The notes under the pieces are model-generated. The model worked only from the letters and a program-made list of their open reading frames with translations, made no database searches and was not told the origin of the DNA. Of a DNA stretch of 64,000 bases, positions 11,786 to 23,757 are shown in pieces; the first letter of the stretch is position 1; each line of letters begins with the position of its first letter. Source of the stretch: Riptortus pedestris (Eukaryota; Arthropoda; Insecta; Hemiptera; Alydidae); NCBI GenBank assembly GCA_019009955.1, contig CM032233.1, positions 100,157,001 to 100,221,000 on the forward strand. The letters run 5' to 3'. Position numbers and translations under genes: made by a program.

Positions 11786-13970
11786 TTCTTCTTGTTGTGC
11801 TTATTACTTGTATTTAATGCTGATTTAATTGCATTTGTTTAGTAGGTCGTTTTAGGTATTTATTTTTTTATTTAGTTGTTGAATGAGTACAATCACTTTA
11901 TCGCGGATGCTCTTAAATAAATAAATATTGTCCATGCTTATGACTAGTGTTTCCATTTCTTCGCTCGCACAAATTCTTCCTTTTCTCGTTGAAGAAATAA
12001 ATATAATATGTAGTTTATTTATAGGTTTGATATTTTTCTTATTCTACGCTATTTCGGGGACGAAGAATCCCATCAGTAATTAATGCGACAGGTCTCTTTC
12101 TAACGTAACTTTCATCATTTCATCCCTAAATTTTTCTGTACTATTCTCTAACGTACTCTTATACGTATTCTTTTGTGGTAATGTCTTGTCTTTTAATTCT
12201 GTTTTCCACAGAGAACATCTGGATAACTTATTTATGGGTTACTAGCGGCGAATGAGTTAGCTCTTGTCAATAATCTGAGGAAAAAAAAAATTAATTTATT
12301 TTTGTGACATTAATGTATTGGATAATTATAATTACTATAGATCTCACATTTTCCATTTTTCTTTATTATGTTTGAAAATGTTACCGGAAGTTGGCTTACG
12401 AGGACATACCTATTTGATAATTGATGACGTATTTTATTGATTTTGTAGAATGTTCATTCTGAGCGTTAAGCCTGCTTAATTAGAATTTCCTCATGGCATA
12501 TTTTGAAATGCCTAGTTGTTAGTGTTAGGCAAATTTCTATAATGTATAATATTTCTTATTCTTCACTTAAATTATGCATCTTGTGTTTTTTGAAGTTTTT
12601 TTTTTATTTTTTATTATAGGTACTTTACAAGTTCAAAATTTTATTACAGCTATTGATCTAATTCATTAATGAGCAGGAATATTTTTACAGATTTGTTTCA
12701 ACAGCTGTCATGGAAAGCCTGAAATGTTAGTGTCTACAGGATCGGAGGTCAGTTAAATGTTAGCCGGTGTTCGCATAATGTGAACTCTTGTTATACATAC
12801 ATTACATGCATGCTCAATATTCCACTAAGACACTTCTTGATAACTGATTAACAGAAATGGATGAAAGAAAGAATGGAAGGCTCCACTTTTAAATAAAAAC
12901 AATGCTTCAGTCCCACAGAGGTCGTTGGTGTTGTATTTTATATAAAATCCTCTATTTAAAACTAAAAACATGAAATCATTAAAATAATATAATACTGTTT
13001 CTAAAAAATAGCAATGAAATATTTCGCTGCTGGAGCAATATATTTACAATTAACTGCAATATTTTATGTGATATTCATGGCGAGGTTGACAATAAAACTG
13101 ACTTACTTCCCCAAATATTCTTATTTTACATTCACGAAGTTAACGAACACAGAAGAGTTGGCATTAAGGCGACGATATTTATTGAGCGATTGTGATGTAA
13201 GGGAAGAAGTCCATTTCTAAGAAATCTATTTCGGCATGAATTTCTGATGAACATAGCATTATTGGGCCTGAATACAGGTAGAATACAGTAGTTTTAGATG
13301 TCAGAGATTAAACAGCATATGCATAATCTTAATTAGGTGTAATTATTTTAACACAATTTTTAAAGCAATTCTTTTAACCACCCCTAGATACAATCAGACA
13401 TGAAACGCTGAAGTAAAGATTAAATAATTTTCCACACGCTGTAATCATTTTTTGATCTTGGATCTTGAAATGATTTACGCATTTTGCTTAAGAACACCAA
13501 GCCAATGAAACCGTGCTTAAAGAACTGCTTCTAATTCAGCAAAATCTGAACTCAAGTTGCTTAATGTATTATCAATCTCTTGTATGTATGTTATTCTAAC
13601 GACATCCGTTAATTATGGATGCTGTTTTTTAAATATATTGTTAACCTTTAGAGCATTGTCACCTTGATACAACCGTGGACACGTTATTAATTTTAAACAA
13701 AGATTTTTATTTTTCACCTCAAGTAAGTCCTTTTTAGGCCTGGAAAATATTCACACCTAAAGTAAAATAGGTGTTTGTTCTTTCTTTGTGTATCTATGAT
13801 GTCAAACCTTATGGCGTGTTTTAGCGGTACATTGTGCTACACTAGTTATATAAAAAGATCTGAAAAGTTTTACTAGATTCACTTAAATACAATTTGAAAG
13901 TGATATTCGACATCGCAAAAATTCAAATATTGTCATTGAATATAATTTATAGATCTATTTATCAGAATCA
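11786..13970. other. AT-rich stretch, no gene recognised
   Basis: Unique AT-rich DNA. An open frame of 68 codons at 13014-13220 has no recognised motif and is within chance expectation for this composition. Confidence 0.5.
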
Positions 13971-13974
13971 AAGA

Positions 13975-14075
13975 AGTTCGATACAATTTATTTGTGTGTA
14001 ATAGATATTGAGAAATTTTGTCATTTTGTATTTTCATCCTCCTCTAAATCCTCCTTCCCTCCTTAGCTGATTTTA
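13975..14075 (-). mobile_element. Weak Helentron-like remnant
   Basis: A stretch resembling the family's GATATTTCGAATTTTC block followed by CCTCCTCTAAATCCTCC and GCTGATTTTA. Heavily diverged; no ends or microsatellite. Confidence 0.4.
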
Positions 14076-15372
14076 CTCAAAAAGGAGAGGCACAAAACTA
14101 GATGTTACAGCAATCATAAATATGAAATTTCAACATTATAAGGCTAGTGATTGGTAAAAGATGTTTAATTCCAGGCCTGGGGACTCGCGGTACCCTTGAA
14201 TTATTAATATTGTCTTGAAGGTACAGTCTTTTTCAGGCCAGTAATCCAGGCATCATCAGCATAAATGAGGTGGAGAATAATTTGGCTGTAGATCGCGCCA
14301 CCCACCTATCAAATATGAAGGATTTACTTTTACTTAAAATCATTACTTTTTTTATTTCCTTTGTGCAAGTTAACAACAAAAAGATCTGTCCGGTGGACCT
14401 CCCTAAATAAGCCGAACATTGCTAGTTCAGTTGCTAAAACATGCACCCGTTAAAATGTGTGTGTTCGAAAAAGAGCATTGAATGCATTGAAGGAACTGGC
14501 TGGAATGAACAGTACGATATGTGATGATTATTCAGTTGCATTATTCAAGGTACTGCCACACAGTATGATTTAATAAAAAAACATCACTTTTCAATATCAA
14601 CCTACGATTTTTTTCAAAATATTTTTATCGAAAACAAAAAGATTGGGGTATATATATGGATAAATACGTACCAAACTTCATATAATTCAATTTTTCAAAC
14701 ATCTATTTTAATTCGTTTATTTTATTTGGTACGTAATGACAAAACCTTAAATAATTAATGGTTTGATCTTAAAGTAAATGGGAAAAACCTCTTCCATTAC
14801 TTTCTCTACTTCAGAAAGTCTATGGTCCTATGAATAAAATCTATATACAATTACGGTCATATCTCAACCAAGCCAAATATGACACCTAACATAAAGATCT
14901 AAAAGATGCCACATTATTATCCATAATCTGTTATCAGATGCCTTAGTGAAATATGGAGTTCAGGGCTCTATATACTTATATAATGCACTTTTTCACTTTA
15001 TAGATTGGCTTTTATTTGGTGTAGCTTGTGTTCTAAGTGTCAGTGTTTGTGATATTGCGAAGTGTTATGCGTTTGACAGTTGCTTCAGGCATAACGTGGA
15101 TGAAAAGCATGCAACTTTGTTCACGACATCTTACACGAATTATCCACCAAAGCTACAGTTTAAATAAAGCATTGACAGGTTTGCAGCATTTATTGTGATT
15201 GCCGCACTGGAAATAAAAACTGCTAAAGCAATGTACATAATCAAAACGAATTATTAATTTGTTAAAGATTTCAAAATGTCATAAAAAGTACTAAGTAATT
15301 ATTTTACATTCGTTTGTGTATGTATGTGTATTTATACACCCACACATGTGGTTTTCGTATTTCAACCATATA

Positions 15373-15428
<56 letters not shown>

Positions 15429-16726
15429 ATAGCCATTTTGGGTCAGAAGCCAAGCATTTATGAGGAATATATACGAATGTGTTTATGTACGAGTGTAGGA
15501 ATTATACCTTTCTGAATTTTTAAAAATTATTTTTTTCTAAATTCTATGTAATGTTTTGCTATGTGTGTGTGGGGGTGGGGTGCGCGTGTTGTTAAATATG
15601 GTTGCCGTTATACATCCAATTAGCATAATGTCAAGAAATCTCAACGAAAATTGATTTAGGATTTTGTCATAATTTTATATATCTTGTATAAGAACAAAAT
15701 GTACATACATATATAAGTAATTAATGTCTACATCAAATATATATATACACACACAGATAGTGACCTAAAAATAATTGACTATGTTACCAATAGAAGGCCA
15801 AAGGCCAAAAATTTTAAACACTTTATTAAATAGTCTGCTCTACATGTTAAGTATACTTCGTTAACCACTGGGGGCGATATATATAATCTACTCCTGTGTA
15901 TTTAGTTTATTGATTTTTAAGTTTTTGCCATGTTTAAAATGTACATTCTTAATTCACATAATATTAATATAATGCAAACATTAATATTTCAGTATTCAAT
16001 AAAAACTACATAATAGTATTAGTGAACGGGTATTTAAAATATACAATTATTCAAATAAGATTTAAATGTAAATTCGTGCTGTGGTGGTTATATTTATTCA
16101 TTTGAATGATACCCGCTTTTGCTTTTGATGTTTAGTGCTATCCTTTCATGCATATATTTCAAAAGCACTTTAGAGAAATCTAAAAATTGAGATTCCTGCC
16201 AATTACGTTGAGATTATACGAATAGTATTTGAAAATAAATGGAGAATAATTGCCACTCATATATACCAATCTACAATTCTATATATGAGGTAGGACAATT
16301 CAATGTTCATATTTTTTTTCGTTTCTCACTAACACTTATACAAGTTTAATTAAAGCAAATGTGTCTGATAGGCAAGTACTATTTAATTAAGTATTTAAAA
16401 TATTAAAAGTTATTGCAAATTGAAATACGATTTTCGTTATAATTAATACCGGGGTGGCGTCTCTAATACTTAGGAGTTATCACTGTCTTGAAAGAAAGAA
16501 GCTCGTTATAATCTGTATTTTTAAAGGTTCCCTAGATCTGTCAATCTACAAAAAACCACAAGCACAAAATGTCACGGAACATGGTGTGTGATGACGTTTA
16601 TTGATCTCAGTTGAAAATAATGCATCATTGGCGGGTGACTCCAAGGACTTCGATAAGTCAGCCCAACACATCTTAAGTATGGACATAAATACCCGGGAAG
16701 AGTATACAGTTGGAAGAATAAGCAGA
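14076..16726. other. AT-rich stretch with (CA)n, no gene recognised
   Basis: Contains a (CA)n array at 15379-15424 and otherwise unique AT-rich DNA. Open frames of 63-74 codons show no domain; the one at 15324-15515 is largely the microsatellite. Confidence 0.5.
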
Positions 16727-17151
16727 AAGTCCGTCACGCAGGGACTGCGTAAACTAAGCAGATTTCCCACGTGAAGTATTACAATAGAGAAATTTCACAA
16801 GAGCCAAACAGTTACGAAAACAGCCGAACTAGCTTTTGGCGGGAAACTCACTTTCGTCCGTTGCCCGCCGAAACTTAATAAAAATGCCAATATCTCGGTT
16901 AATATTCAAGATACAGAATAAACGTATATAACAATATTTATGGTAAATTTAATTTGCAATAAGATTGATTCTATATAATTTTTCGATCCGACGTATAGTA
17001 ACGGCGATATTTCGAATTTTCGAAAATCCTCCCCCTCCCACTAGTCCGATTTCAGCCATTAACGAACTTGACCTGTCTTTTTACATAAAACGACTAAATA
17101 TCAAGTTTGGTAACGATTAAAGAATATTTGCGACCGCTAGAGCGATAACAG

Positions 17152-17203
<52 letters not shown>

Positions 17204-17327
17204 TTTTGAAAGGACCTCATTTTCGTCATCTCCTAGGTAGGATCGATGGACATTTGAAGTAAAATTTCGAAAATCGCGTCATGAGTACAACCTCAATAGC
17301 TAATTTCCCTTAAGGGAAATCTGCTAA
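16727..17327 (-). mobile_element. Helentron-like element, complete short subtype
   Basis: Both ends are present on the minus strand. The 3' end (GTCCGTCACGCAGGGACTGC, hairpin region, then GCAGATTTCCCACGTG) is at 16729 and the 5' end (TTTCCCTTAAGGGAAATCTG, then C) is at 17324. Between them lie the conserved blocks in order, the C-rich tract near 17030 and a (TA)n core at 17155-17200. About 600 bp with no coding capacity, so it must depend on an autonomous partner for movement. The hairpin loop differs slightly from other copies. Confidence 0.88.
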
Positions 17328-17432
17328 TATAAAAGTCAGAGTAGTCCTCGAGTTCAGTATACCCCTCCAGACCAGACATTGGATCGGAATCTTGTGTACC
17401 TACGTCGGATCAATAAACCTATCTTATTAAAC

Positions 17433-18130
17433 AAAGTCACACAGGGGCTGCGTAAACTAAGCAGATTTCCTTCGTGTAGTTGAATAATAGATAAATCTAC
17501 GTACTGGTAACAGAAAAACACCTTGAATATTAAGTAAATAAATACAAACGGTAATAAGAAATCTTTCCCTTCTTGACGGGAAGCGTCTGAAATGTGAAAA
17601 AACAGGTCTGCCAAGCCGACTAGAAAAACAATTACTGAAATATATCAGAATATAACATATTAATTTGATTGAAAACTATTTACTATATCTAGTACTGTAA
17701 TTTATAATGAATGAGAATAATTTTTATCACAATTAATCAAAGTAGTCCAAAAACTTAAGACGGTCCTTATAATAAAGGTCTCTCGCAATCAATATTTGGT
17801 ATTTAAAGTTCGAATAATGTGGTTTATTACATTACCGAATATTGTTAGTTTAACATGAGGCTGAACACTATAAAATCCAAATATAACTTAACTATCTAAT
17901 GAAGTGGTTCATGATATAACAGCTTATTATTAATATAACATTAGTAGGAGTGGGGTTTACTGAAAGCGGAAAACTATACAATCCAAATATCTCGGTTAAT
18001 ATTCATGATACAGAAAATATGTATAGAACAATATTTATAGACCATTTAATTTGCAATAAGATTGGTTCTATACAATTTTTCGATCCGACTTATAGTAACG
18101 GAGATATTTGGAATAGGGAGGTGGTCGAAA
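17433..18130 (-). mobile_element. Helentron-like element, second subtype, 5' truncated
   Basis: Starts with GTCACACAGGGGCTGCGTAA and GCAGATTTCCTTCGTG. It then has the subtype-specific segment (ACTGGTAACAGAAAAACACC, AATATTAAGTAAATAAATAC, CATATTAATTTGATTGAAAA) before rejoining the common module at 17985 (CCAAATATCTCGGTTAATAT). It stops in the purine tract, so the microsatellite and 5' terminus are missing. It lies only about 100 bp from the preceding complete copy. Confidence 0.8.
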
Positions 18131-18674
18131 TTTCAAAATATCTACTTTATTATGTGTCGAACCGAAAACTGTTATAGAGCCAATCTTGATAAACTATTGA
18201 TGTCATAAAATTGTTGTTTTATACACTTTCTCGTTACTCAAATATTAAGTGAGGTATTCGTAATTTCTTGTTTTTATCTAATATTAAATTATCTATTATA
18301 ATAATTACGCTTTTTTTTCCTCTAAAAATTAAGGGTTTCACTTCTATTATCGATCGATTAGTGTCCTTATAATAATTTTCCTCACCTGGAGAATCAATAT
18401 AATTAGTTGATTGAAGCCAGTTTAATCGGCTGATAGGAGCAAATCTAATCTGCTGATAGACTGGTTTATTTCAGTAATGGGCGTTGCCTAAGGTTCTCTA
18501 ATAGAAGTAGCTTCCAGTCATGCTTTACGTGCATCAATATTTTTTTTTGTAATCTATTCATCTGAATAGGTGTCGGATGTTATTTGGAAAAAAATACTAA
18601 TTGGATAATAGAGGAAAAAAATCCTCACTATTGACTTTGTTAGTTCATCTTCTTACAAAAGCTAAGTCATAATA

Positions 18675-19603
18675 AAAACCGTCGCGCAAGGGCTGCGTAA
18701 ACTAAGCAGATTTCCTACGTGCTGGTATGACAAACTATGTGCCTCTTCTCCCAATATATTTTCTATTTCTAAATTAAAATCCGATAAGTAGAAGTGGAGA
18801 TGTATTGAAATCCAAATGTTCGAATAACTCCCCTTAATATTTCAGCTACAAAGAAATGTATAGAACAGCAATTGTAGAGCATCAATAGCTTAACAAAATT
18901 GGCCCCTCAACAATTTTCAATTCAACTCGCAATAACCGAGATATTTTGAATTTTCGAATTCCCCCCTCTCATCACACCCCCCACCCTTGCCGAATTTTAG
19001 CCATTAACGAATATGAACTTTAGTGTTGAATTAAACGGTTATATATCGATTATTGTATATACCAAATAAACATTTTCGAGTAAAGAACGTAACAACTTGT
19101 CATCACATAAATCTATAAATGTATCTCACAAAGTAAAAGTTCATTAAAAACAATATTTGGCATTTAACCTTGGAATGAAGTGGCTCATGATATAACAGCT
19201 TATCGTTAATGTGACATGAGTAGGAGTGGGGGTTTACTAAATGCCCAAAACTAAGATATGCAAATACCTCGCTTAATATACAAGGTAGAGAAAAAGTGTA
19301 TACCGACATTTATAGAATATTACATTTGCAATAAGATTGGTCTTGTACGAGTTTTCGATGCGCCGTACAATAACGGAGATATTTCGAATTTTTCTTATTC
19401 GCCTCTCTAAACCTCTCTCCCAATGGTCTGATTTCAGCCATTAATGAGTTTGACCTTTAGTTTTAGTTCAAACATTTAAATATCGAGTTTGGTAACAGTT
19501 AAACAAAGATTGCGACCGCTAGACAAATATATATAGTTTTGAACGGAGCTTATTTTCGTAATCTCCTGGGCAGGATAGATGGATATTTGAAGTAATTTTT
19601 CGC
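18675..19603 (-). mobile_element. Helentron-like element, long subtype with duplicated module
   Basis: From the 3' hairpin end (CCGTCGCGCAAGGGCTGCGT) at 18679 it contains two versions of the common module, at 18800-19060 and 19255-19500. They are joined by a linker with GTGGCTCATGATATAACAGC and GAGTAGGAGTGGGGGTTTAC. Each module ends in a C-rich tract and CAGCCATTAACGAAT-type sequence. The TA core is very short here. The 5' tip is missing after AAGTAATTTTTCG. Confidence 0.8.
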
Positions 19604-19624
19604 TTGGGAGAGAAGGATCCTAAA

Positions 19625-19625
<1 letters not shown>

Positions 19626-19687
<62 letters not shown>

Positions 19688-19690
19688 CAT
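19626..19690. repeat. (TA)n microsatellite outside the adjacent element
   Basis: A pure TA run starts about 20 bp beyond where the preceding Helentron-like copy breaks off, so it is either an independent expansion or a second, lost copy's core. Confidence 0.9.
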
Positions 19691-19980
19691 ACACTTGTGA
19701 AGTAGATTTATTAGAACCTTCCCTGGGTGCATACTTCACCAGTGAAAAAGAACTGGAAGACTTTCTCCTTAATTTGAAGATAGGAAAAACAGCAATTCAG
19801 AATTAAATCACTTCAAAATTCATAAAATTTAAGGGGAAATGTGATTCTTCATCTGTTATTGGAAAAATAATTTGAAGATTCATTGACTCAAATAATTGTA
19901 GTAATATTTTTCACTTTGAAGAATAATGGTAACAGGGGCCGGAGTAATCGGGAGGAGGTGCATGGCTTCCCAATGTGTTA

Positions 19981-20097
19981 GCAGATTTCCCTTAAGGGAA
20001 ATCAGCTATTGAGGTCGTACTCATGACGCGATTTTCGAAAACTTTCTTCAAATGTCCATCGATCCTACCCAGGAGGTGACGAAAATGAGGTCCGTTC

Positions 20098-20174
<77 letters not shown>

Positions 20175-20603
20175 ACTGTTAACGCTCTAGCGGTCGCAAT
20201 TTTATTTTAATCTTTACCAAACTCGATATTTAAACGTTTTATCCAAAAAGACAGATCAAGTTCGTTAATGGCTGAAATCGGACATGTGGGAGGGGGGGGA
20301 TTTTCGAAAATTCGAAATATCTCCGTTACCATACGTCGGATCAAAATATCGTATAGGACCAATCTTATTGTAAATTAAATTTACTATAAATATTGTTCTA
20401 TACATTTCTTCTCTATCTTGAATATTAACCGAGATATTTGCATTTTTATTAAATTTGGTCCGTAACTGACGACTGAGTTTCCCGCCAAAAGCTAGTTCGG
20501 CCCTTTGCCGTAACTGTTCGGCTCTCGTATGGAGATTTCTCTATTGCATAACTTCACGTGGGAAATCTGCTTAGTTTACGCAGCCCCTGCGTGACGGACT
20601 TTT
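19981..20603 (+). mobile_element. Helentron-like element, complete short subtype
   Basis: One of the best-preserved copies. GCAG starts at 19981 within the 20-bp palindrome GATTTCCCTTAAGGGAAATC, and a (TA)n core lies at 20102-20171. AAAAGACAGATCAAGTTCGT follows, then a G-tract (GTGGGAGGGGGGGG), TTCGAAAATTCGAAATATCT and the inner inverted match GGGAAATCTGC at 20561. The terminal hairpin ACGCAGCCCCTGCGT and GACGGAC end the element, followed by a T-run. It works as a reference copy for the family. Confidence 0.9.
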
Positions 20604-20615
20604 TTACTGAGTGTA

Positions 20616-20812
20616 TTCAAGAATCTTAGAGAAAGAATTGTCAAAAGAATCATTGACGACGAATAATTCGGATTCAGGGTAAATGGATGCGTACTAGATT
20701 TAATTTTGCCATAAGACAATTCATAGTTTTAGGATGTTGAAAACTGGGGAGAGAGCTCCCTTTATGCTTTTTTCATTTTTGCAAAGCCTCCTATTGAGTA
20801 TGGGCAGACGAT
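20616..20812 (+). pseudogene. LINE reverse transcriptase remnant
   Basis: Three-frame reading gives consecutive pieces of a non-LTR retrotransposon RT: LRERIVKRIIDDE then a stop then FGFRVNGCVLDLI. After a frameshift comes FAIRQFIV, and after another shift SLYAFFIFAKPPIEYGQ. The order matches RT motifs (the QFGFR block, the IFALRQ block and the Y-x-FIDF-KAFD block), with the catalytic-box aspartates replaced. Stops and frameshifts show it is not functional. It sits between two Helentron-like copies. The clade cannot be settled from this fragment. Confidence 0.7.
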
Positions 20813-20860
20813 ACAACCAAGACACTGCTAGAGAAGTTGACTTGCAGCCGCGAGTCTTAA

Positions 20861-21550
20861 AAAAATGTCCTACAAGCAGGGACTGCGTAAATAAAGCAGA
20901 TTTTCCACGCAGTGAATGCCACTGCTAAACTCATCTCAACCTGTCTATATTCTCCATTTCCAAGCAAAAATTCGATGAGTAGAAGTGGACGTTTACAGAT
21001 GGCTGAAAACGAGAAAGCACCAATGACTCACTTAATATTAGACAAGCCCCATTTTAGTCAATAACAAATATGATCTGTAGTATTAACTGAAACGGTTAAA
21101 TGTCGAGTACGGTAGAGATGAAATAAACATTTTTGAGTAGTAAAGTCTTAATTGATGACGTCATAACATAAAGAATTTTCCATGTATCTCACCTAATAAA
21201 GATTTGTTGGTGTTAATATTTGGTATTTACGCTTGAAATAACTCGTTTCATAATATATTGTTAACGTGTGATATAAACAGTGGCGGTTAAACTGATGGAC
21301 GGAAATTAAAAACGCCAATATTTCGGTTAATATTCAAGATAAACATACAACGAACATAACAACATTTAATAGAATACTAAATTTGATAATAAGATTGGTT
21401 CTATACAATTTTTCAATCCCCCTCGCCGTGATCTGATTTCAGCCGTTAAAGAATCTTGATCTTTAATTTTACATAAAACATTTAAATATCGAGCTTGGAA
21501 GCTATCAAACAAAAGTTGCGACCACTAGAGCGACAAAGACACAAATATAT
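20861..21550 (-). mobile_element. Helentron-like element, third subtype, diverged
   Basis: Starts with a changed 3' end (TGTCCTACAAGCAGGGACTG) and GCAGATTTTCCACGC, then GAGTAGAAGTGGACGTTTAC, TTGATGACGTCATAACATAA and the common module to GCGACCACTAGAGCG. The 5' end is lost. The GATGACGTCA-type segment distinguishes this subtype. Confidence 0.75.
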
Positions 21551-21568
21551 ATTTGAATATATGATGAA

Positions 21569-22085
21569 ATGTTTTGCATTAAGATTGATTCTATACAATG
21601 TTTCGATCTGACGTATAACGACGGAAATACTTGGAATTTTCGACATTCTCCCCCTCTAAACCTCTCCCTCCTACTGGTCGGATTTTAGCCACTTAATCTT
21701 CATTTCTACGTAAAACGTTTAAATTTCGCGTTTTTTAACGATCAGACAAAAATCTCGACAGCTAAAGCGTTAACAGACACACACACAAATATATATATAT
21801 GTATATGTGCGTGCATGTGTGTGTGTGTGTGTGTGTGTACATGTATGTATATATTTGTCTGTTAACGATCTAGCGGTAGCAATTTTTGTTTGATCGTTAC
21901 CTAACTCGATATTTAAAAGTTTTATGTAAAAATGAAGATCAAGTTCGTTAACGGCTAAAATCAGTGAGAGGCGGGGAGGTTAGAGGGGGAGAATTTAGAA
22001 AATTCGAAATATCTCCGTTGTTATGCGTTGGATCTTTGTATAGAATCTATCTTATTGCAAATATAATATTCTATAAATGTCAATA
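21569..22085. mobile_element. Head-to-head Helentron-like palindrome around a microsatellite
   Basis: A minus-strand half-element (21569-21790) and a plus-strand half-element (21850-22085) face each other. They share a mixed CA/TA/GT core at 21778-21850. Corresponding blocks mirror each other: GATCTGACGTATAACGACGG on the left against ATCTCCGTTGTTATGCGTTG on the right, and CTCCCCCTCTAAACCTC against GAGGTTAGAGGGGGAGAA. No terminal sequence is present at either outer end. The result is a potential hairpin of about 200 bp per arm. Confidence 0.8.
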
Positions 22086-22641
22086 GGTGATATCCCCTAT
22101 GGCAAATCTGCAAAAAAAAGGTTCATGTTGGAGGGAAATGAATCAGAAGACAAAAGTTCTGAAGTCAACATACAACAAAAGATACGAGTATCTGAGAACG
22201 CTTGAGGGGGAATGAGAAAGGAATATAATAAAAGAGACTGCCATTCACTCTAATACTTTATGTAAATCCAGTAAATCTCGTAATATAAATTAAATTAAAA
22301 TGATTCACCAGTGACCCAACTAATGCTACTCGTAGGCACAGATTCAGAATTTATAGAGACACGATTCTCCTTATTCAGTTTATTAAACTCTACATGTTTC
22401 GCGTTCTTACTTCAACGCTTCATTAGGACTTCGCTCATTACATCTAAAACCAAAGTCAGCCCATGGCCTAGAGAGACATCCTTTGTTTAAATTGGCTTCA
22501 TCTATACTCGTGATTACAAGGGAATTGAAGCAATCATTTTTAAAAGTATAATAAAAGTCTCCTGGGCTTGATGAACTTCGGAACTGAAGGGTATTTGAAG
22601 TAAAGCAAAAATGCATTTAGAATGGAATGCAGCGGACCCTG

Positions 22642-22700
<59 letters not shown>

Positions 22701-23126
22701 AGCAATGAACTAAAATGTGAAAAGTAGTGAATAGCTCACGAGTAGGGATCTTCTAGAGAAGGCCAAGGATTCTGGTTTTTTTTTTGGGAGCATTCGTCTT
22801 CTACTCTTGCATAATACAAATATGGGAGGAGTAGAGAGGAGAAAAATAACAGAAATTATTAGGGATTATTTCATGAATGTTTCTAGGGACCACATGAGTC
22901 TATGCCATGTAAAAATCTATCAGATTCTCGAACCTCTCTCAGAAACACATAAAGGTGATTAGATCGATGGTCATTTATTACAGCATAGTATAAACTCTCA
23001 CGGAAGAAAATATGAGAGCGCTACTTGTCAAGGAGAGAAGAGCTTCGCGAAAAGTGGATTAATGGAATTTTATGCCGAATCTGACACCACCAGTGTATCA
23101 AACTGACAGGGCTGGGACATGTTCAA
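22086..23126. other. Mixed AT-rich stretch with a (TA)n run
   Basis: Apart from the Penelope-like motif and a (TA)n array at 22645-22695, the block holds no recognisable gene. The segment 22757-23100 is moderately purine-rich and less repetitive, but I could not match it to a family. Confidence 0.5.
22380..22460 (-). mobile_element. Penelope-like element end motif (candidate)
   Basis: On the minus strand, CCTAATGAAG is followed by a five-pair hairpin (GCGTT...AACGC) and GAAACATG. This resembles the 'TGAAGAAG-hairpin-CGAAACG' signature near the ends of Penelope-like retroelements. The surrounding 69-codon open frame shows no known domain. No reverse transcriptase or GIY-YIG motif was seen, so this would be a terminal remnant. 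Confidence 0.4.
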
Positions 23127-23580
23127 AAACGTCCGTCACTCAGGGACTGCGTAAACTAAGCAGATTTCCCACGTGAAGTTATACAATAGAGAAATCTCCA
23201 TACGAGAGCTGAAAAAATACGGAATCGGCCGAACTAGCTTTCGGCAGGAACGAATAGAACCGACCTTAGCCGATCTCATCTCGTCCGTTATCCGCACACA
23301 CTTAATAAAAATGCAAATATCTCGGTTAATATTGAAGATAGAGAATAAATGTATATAATAGTACATAATATTTATAGTAAATGTAATTTGCAATTAGATT
23401 AATTCTATACAATTTTTCGATTTTTAGTATAGTAACGGAGATATTTCGATTTTCCAAAATCCTCCCCTTTAAACCCTCCTCCTCCTTTGATTTCAGCCGT
23501 TCTTTTTACATAAAGCGACTAAATATCGAGTTTGGGAAGGATTAAACAATAATTGCGACCGCTAGAATGTTATCAAACTA

Positions 23581-23634
<54 letters not shown>

Positions 23635-23757
23635 GTTTTGAGCGGACCTCATTTTCGTCATCTCCTGGGTAGTATCGATGGACATTTGAAGAAATTTTTC
23701 GAAAATCGCATCATGACTAAGACCTCAGTAGCTGACTTCCCTTAGGGGAAATCTGCA
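23127..23757 (-). mobile_element. Helentron-like element, complete short subtype
   Basis: Ends on the minus strand are GTCCGTCACTCAGGGACTGC at 23131 and CCCTTAGGGGAAATCTGC ending at 23756. It contains a (TA)n core at 23581-23632 and all conserved blocks in order. The region after GCAGATTTCCCACGTGAAGT includes the CGGCCGAACTAGCTTTCGGC segment typical of the short subtype. It has a small substitution in the 5' palindrome. Confidence 0.88.
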
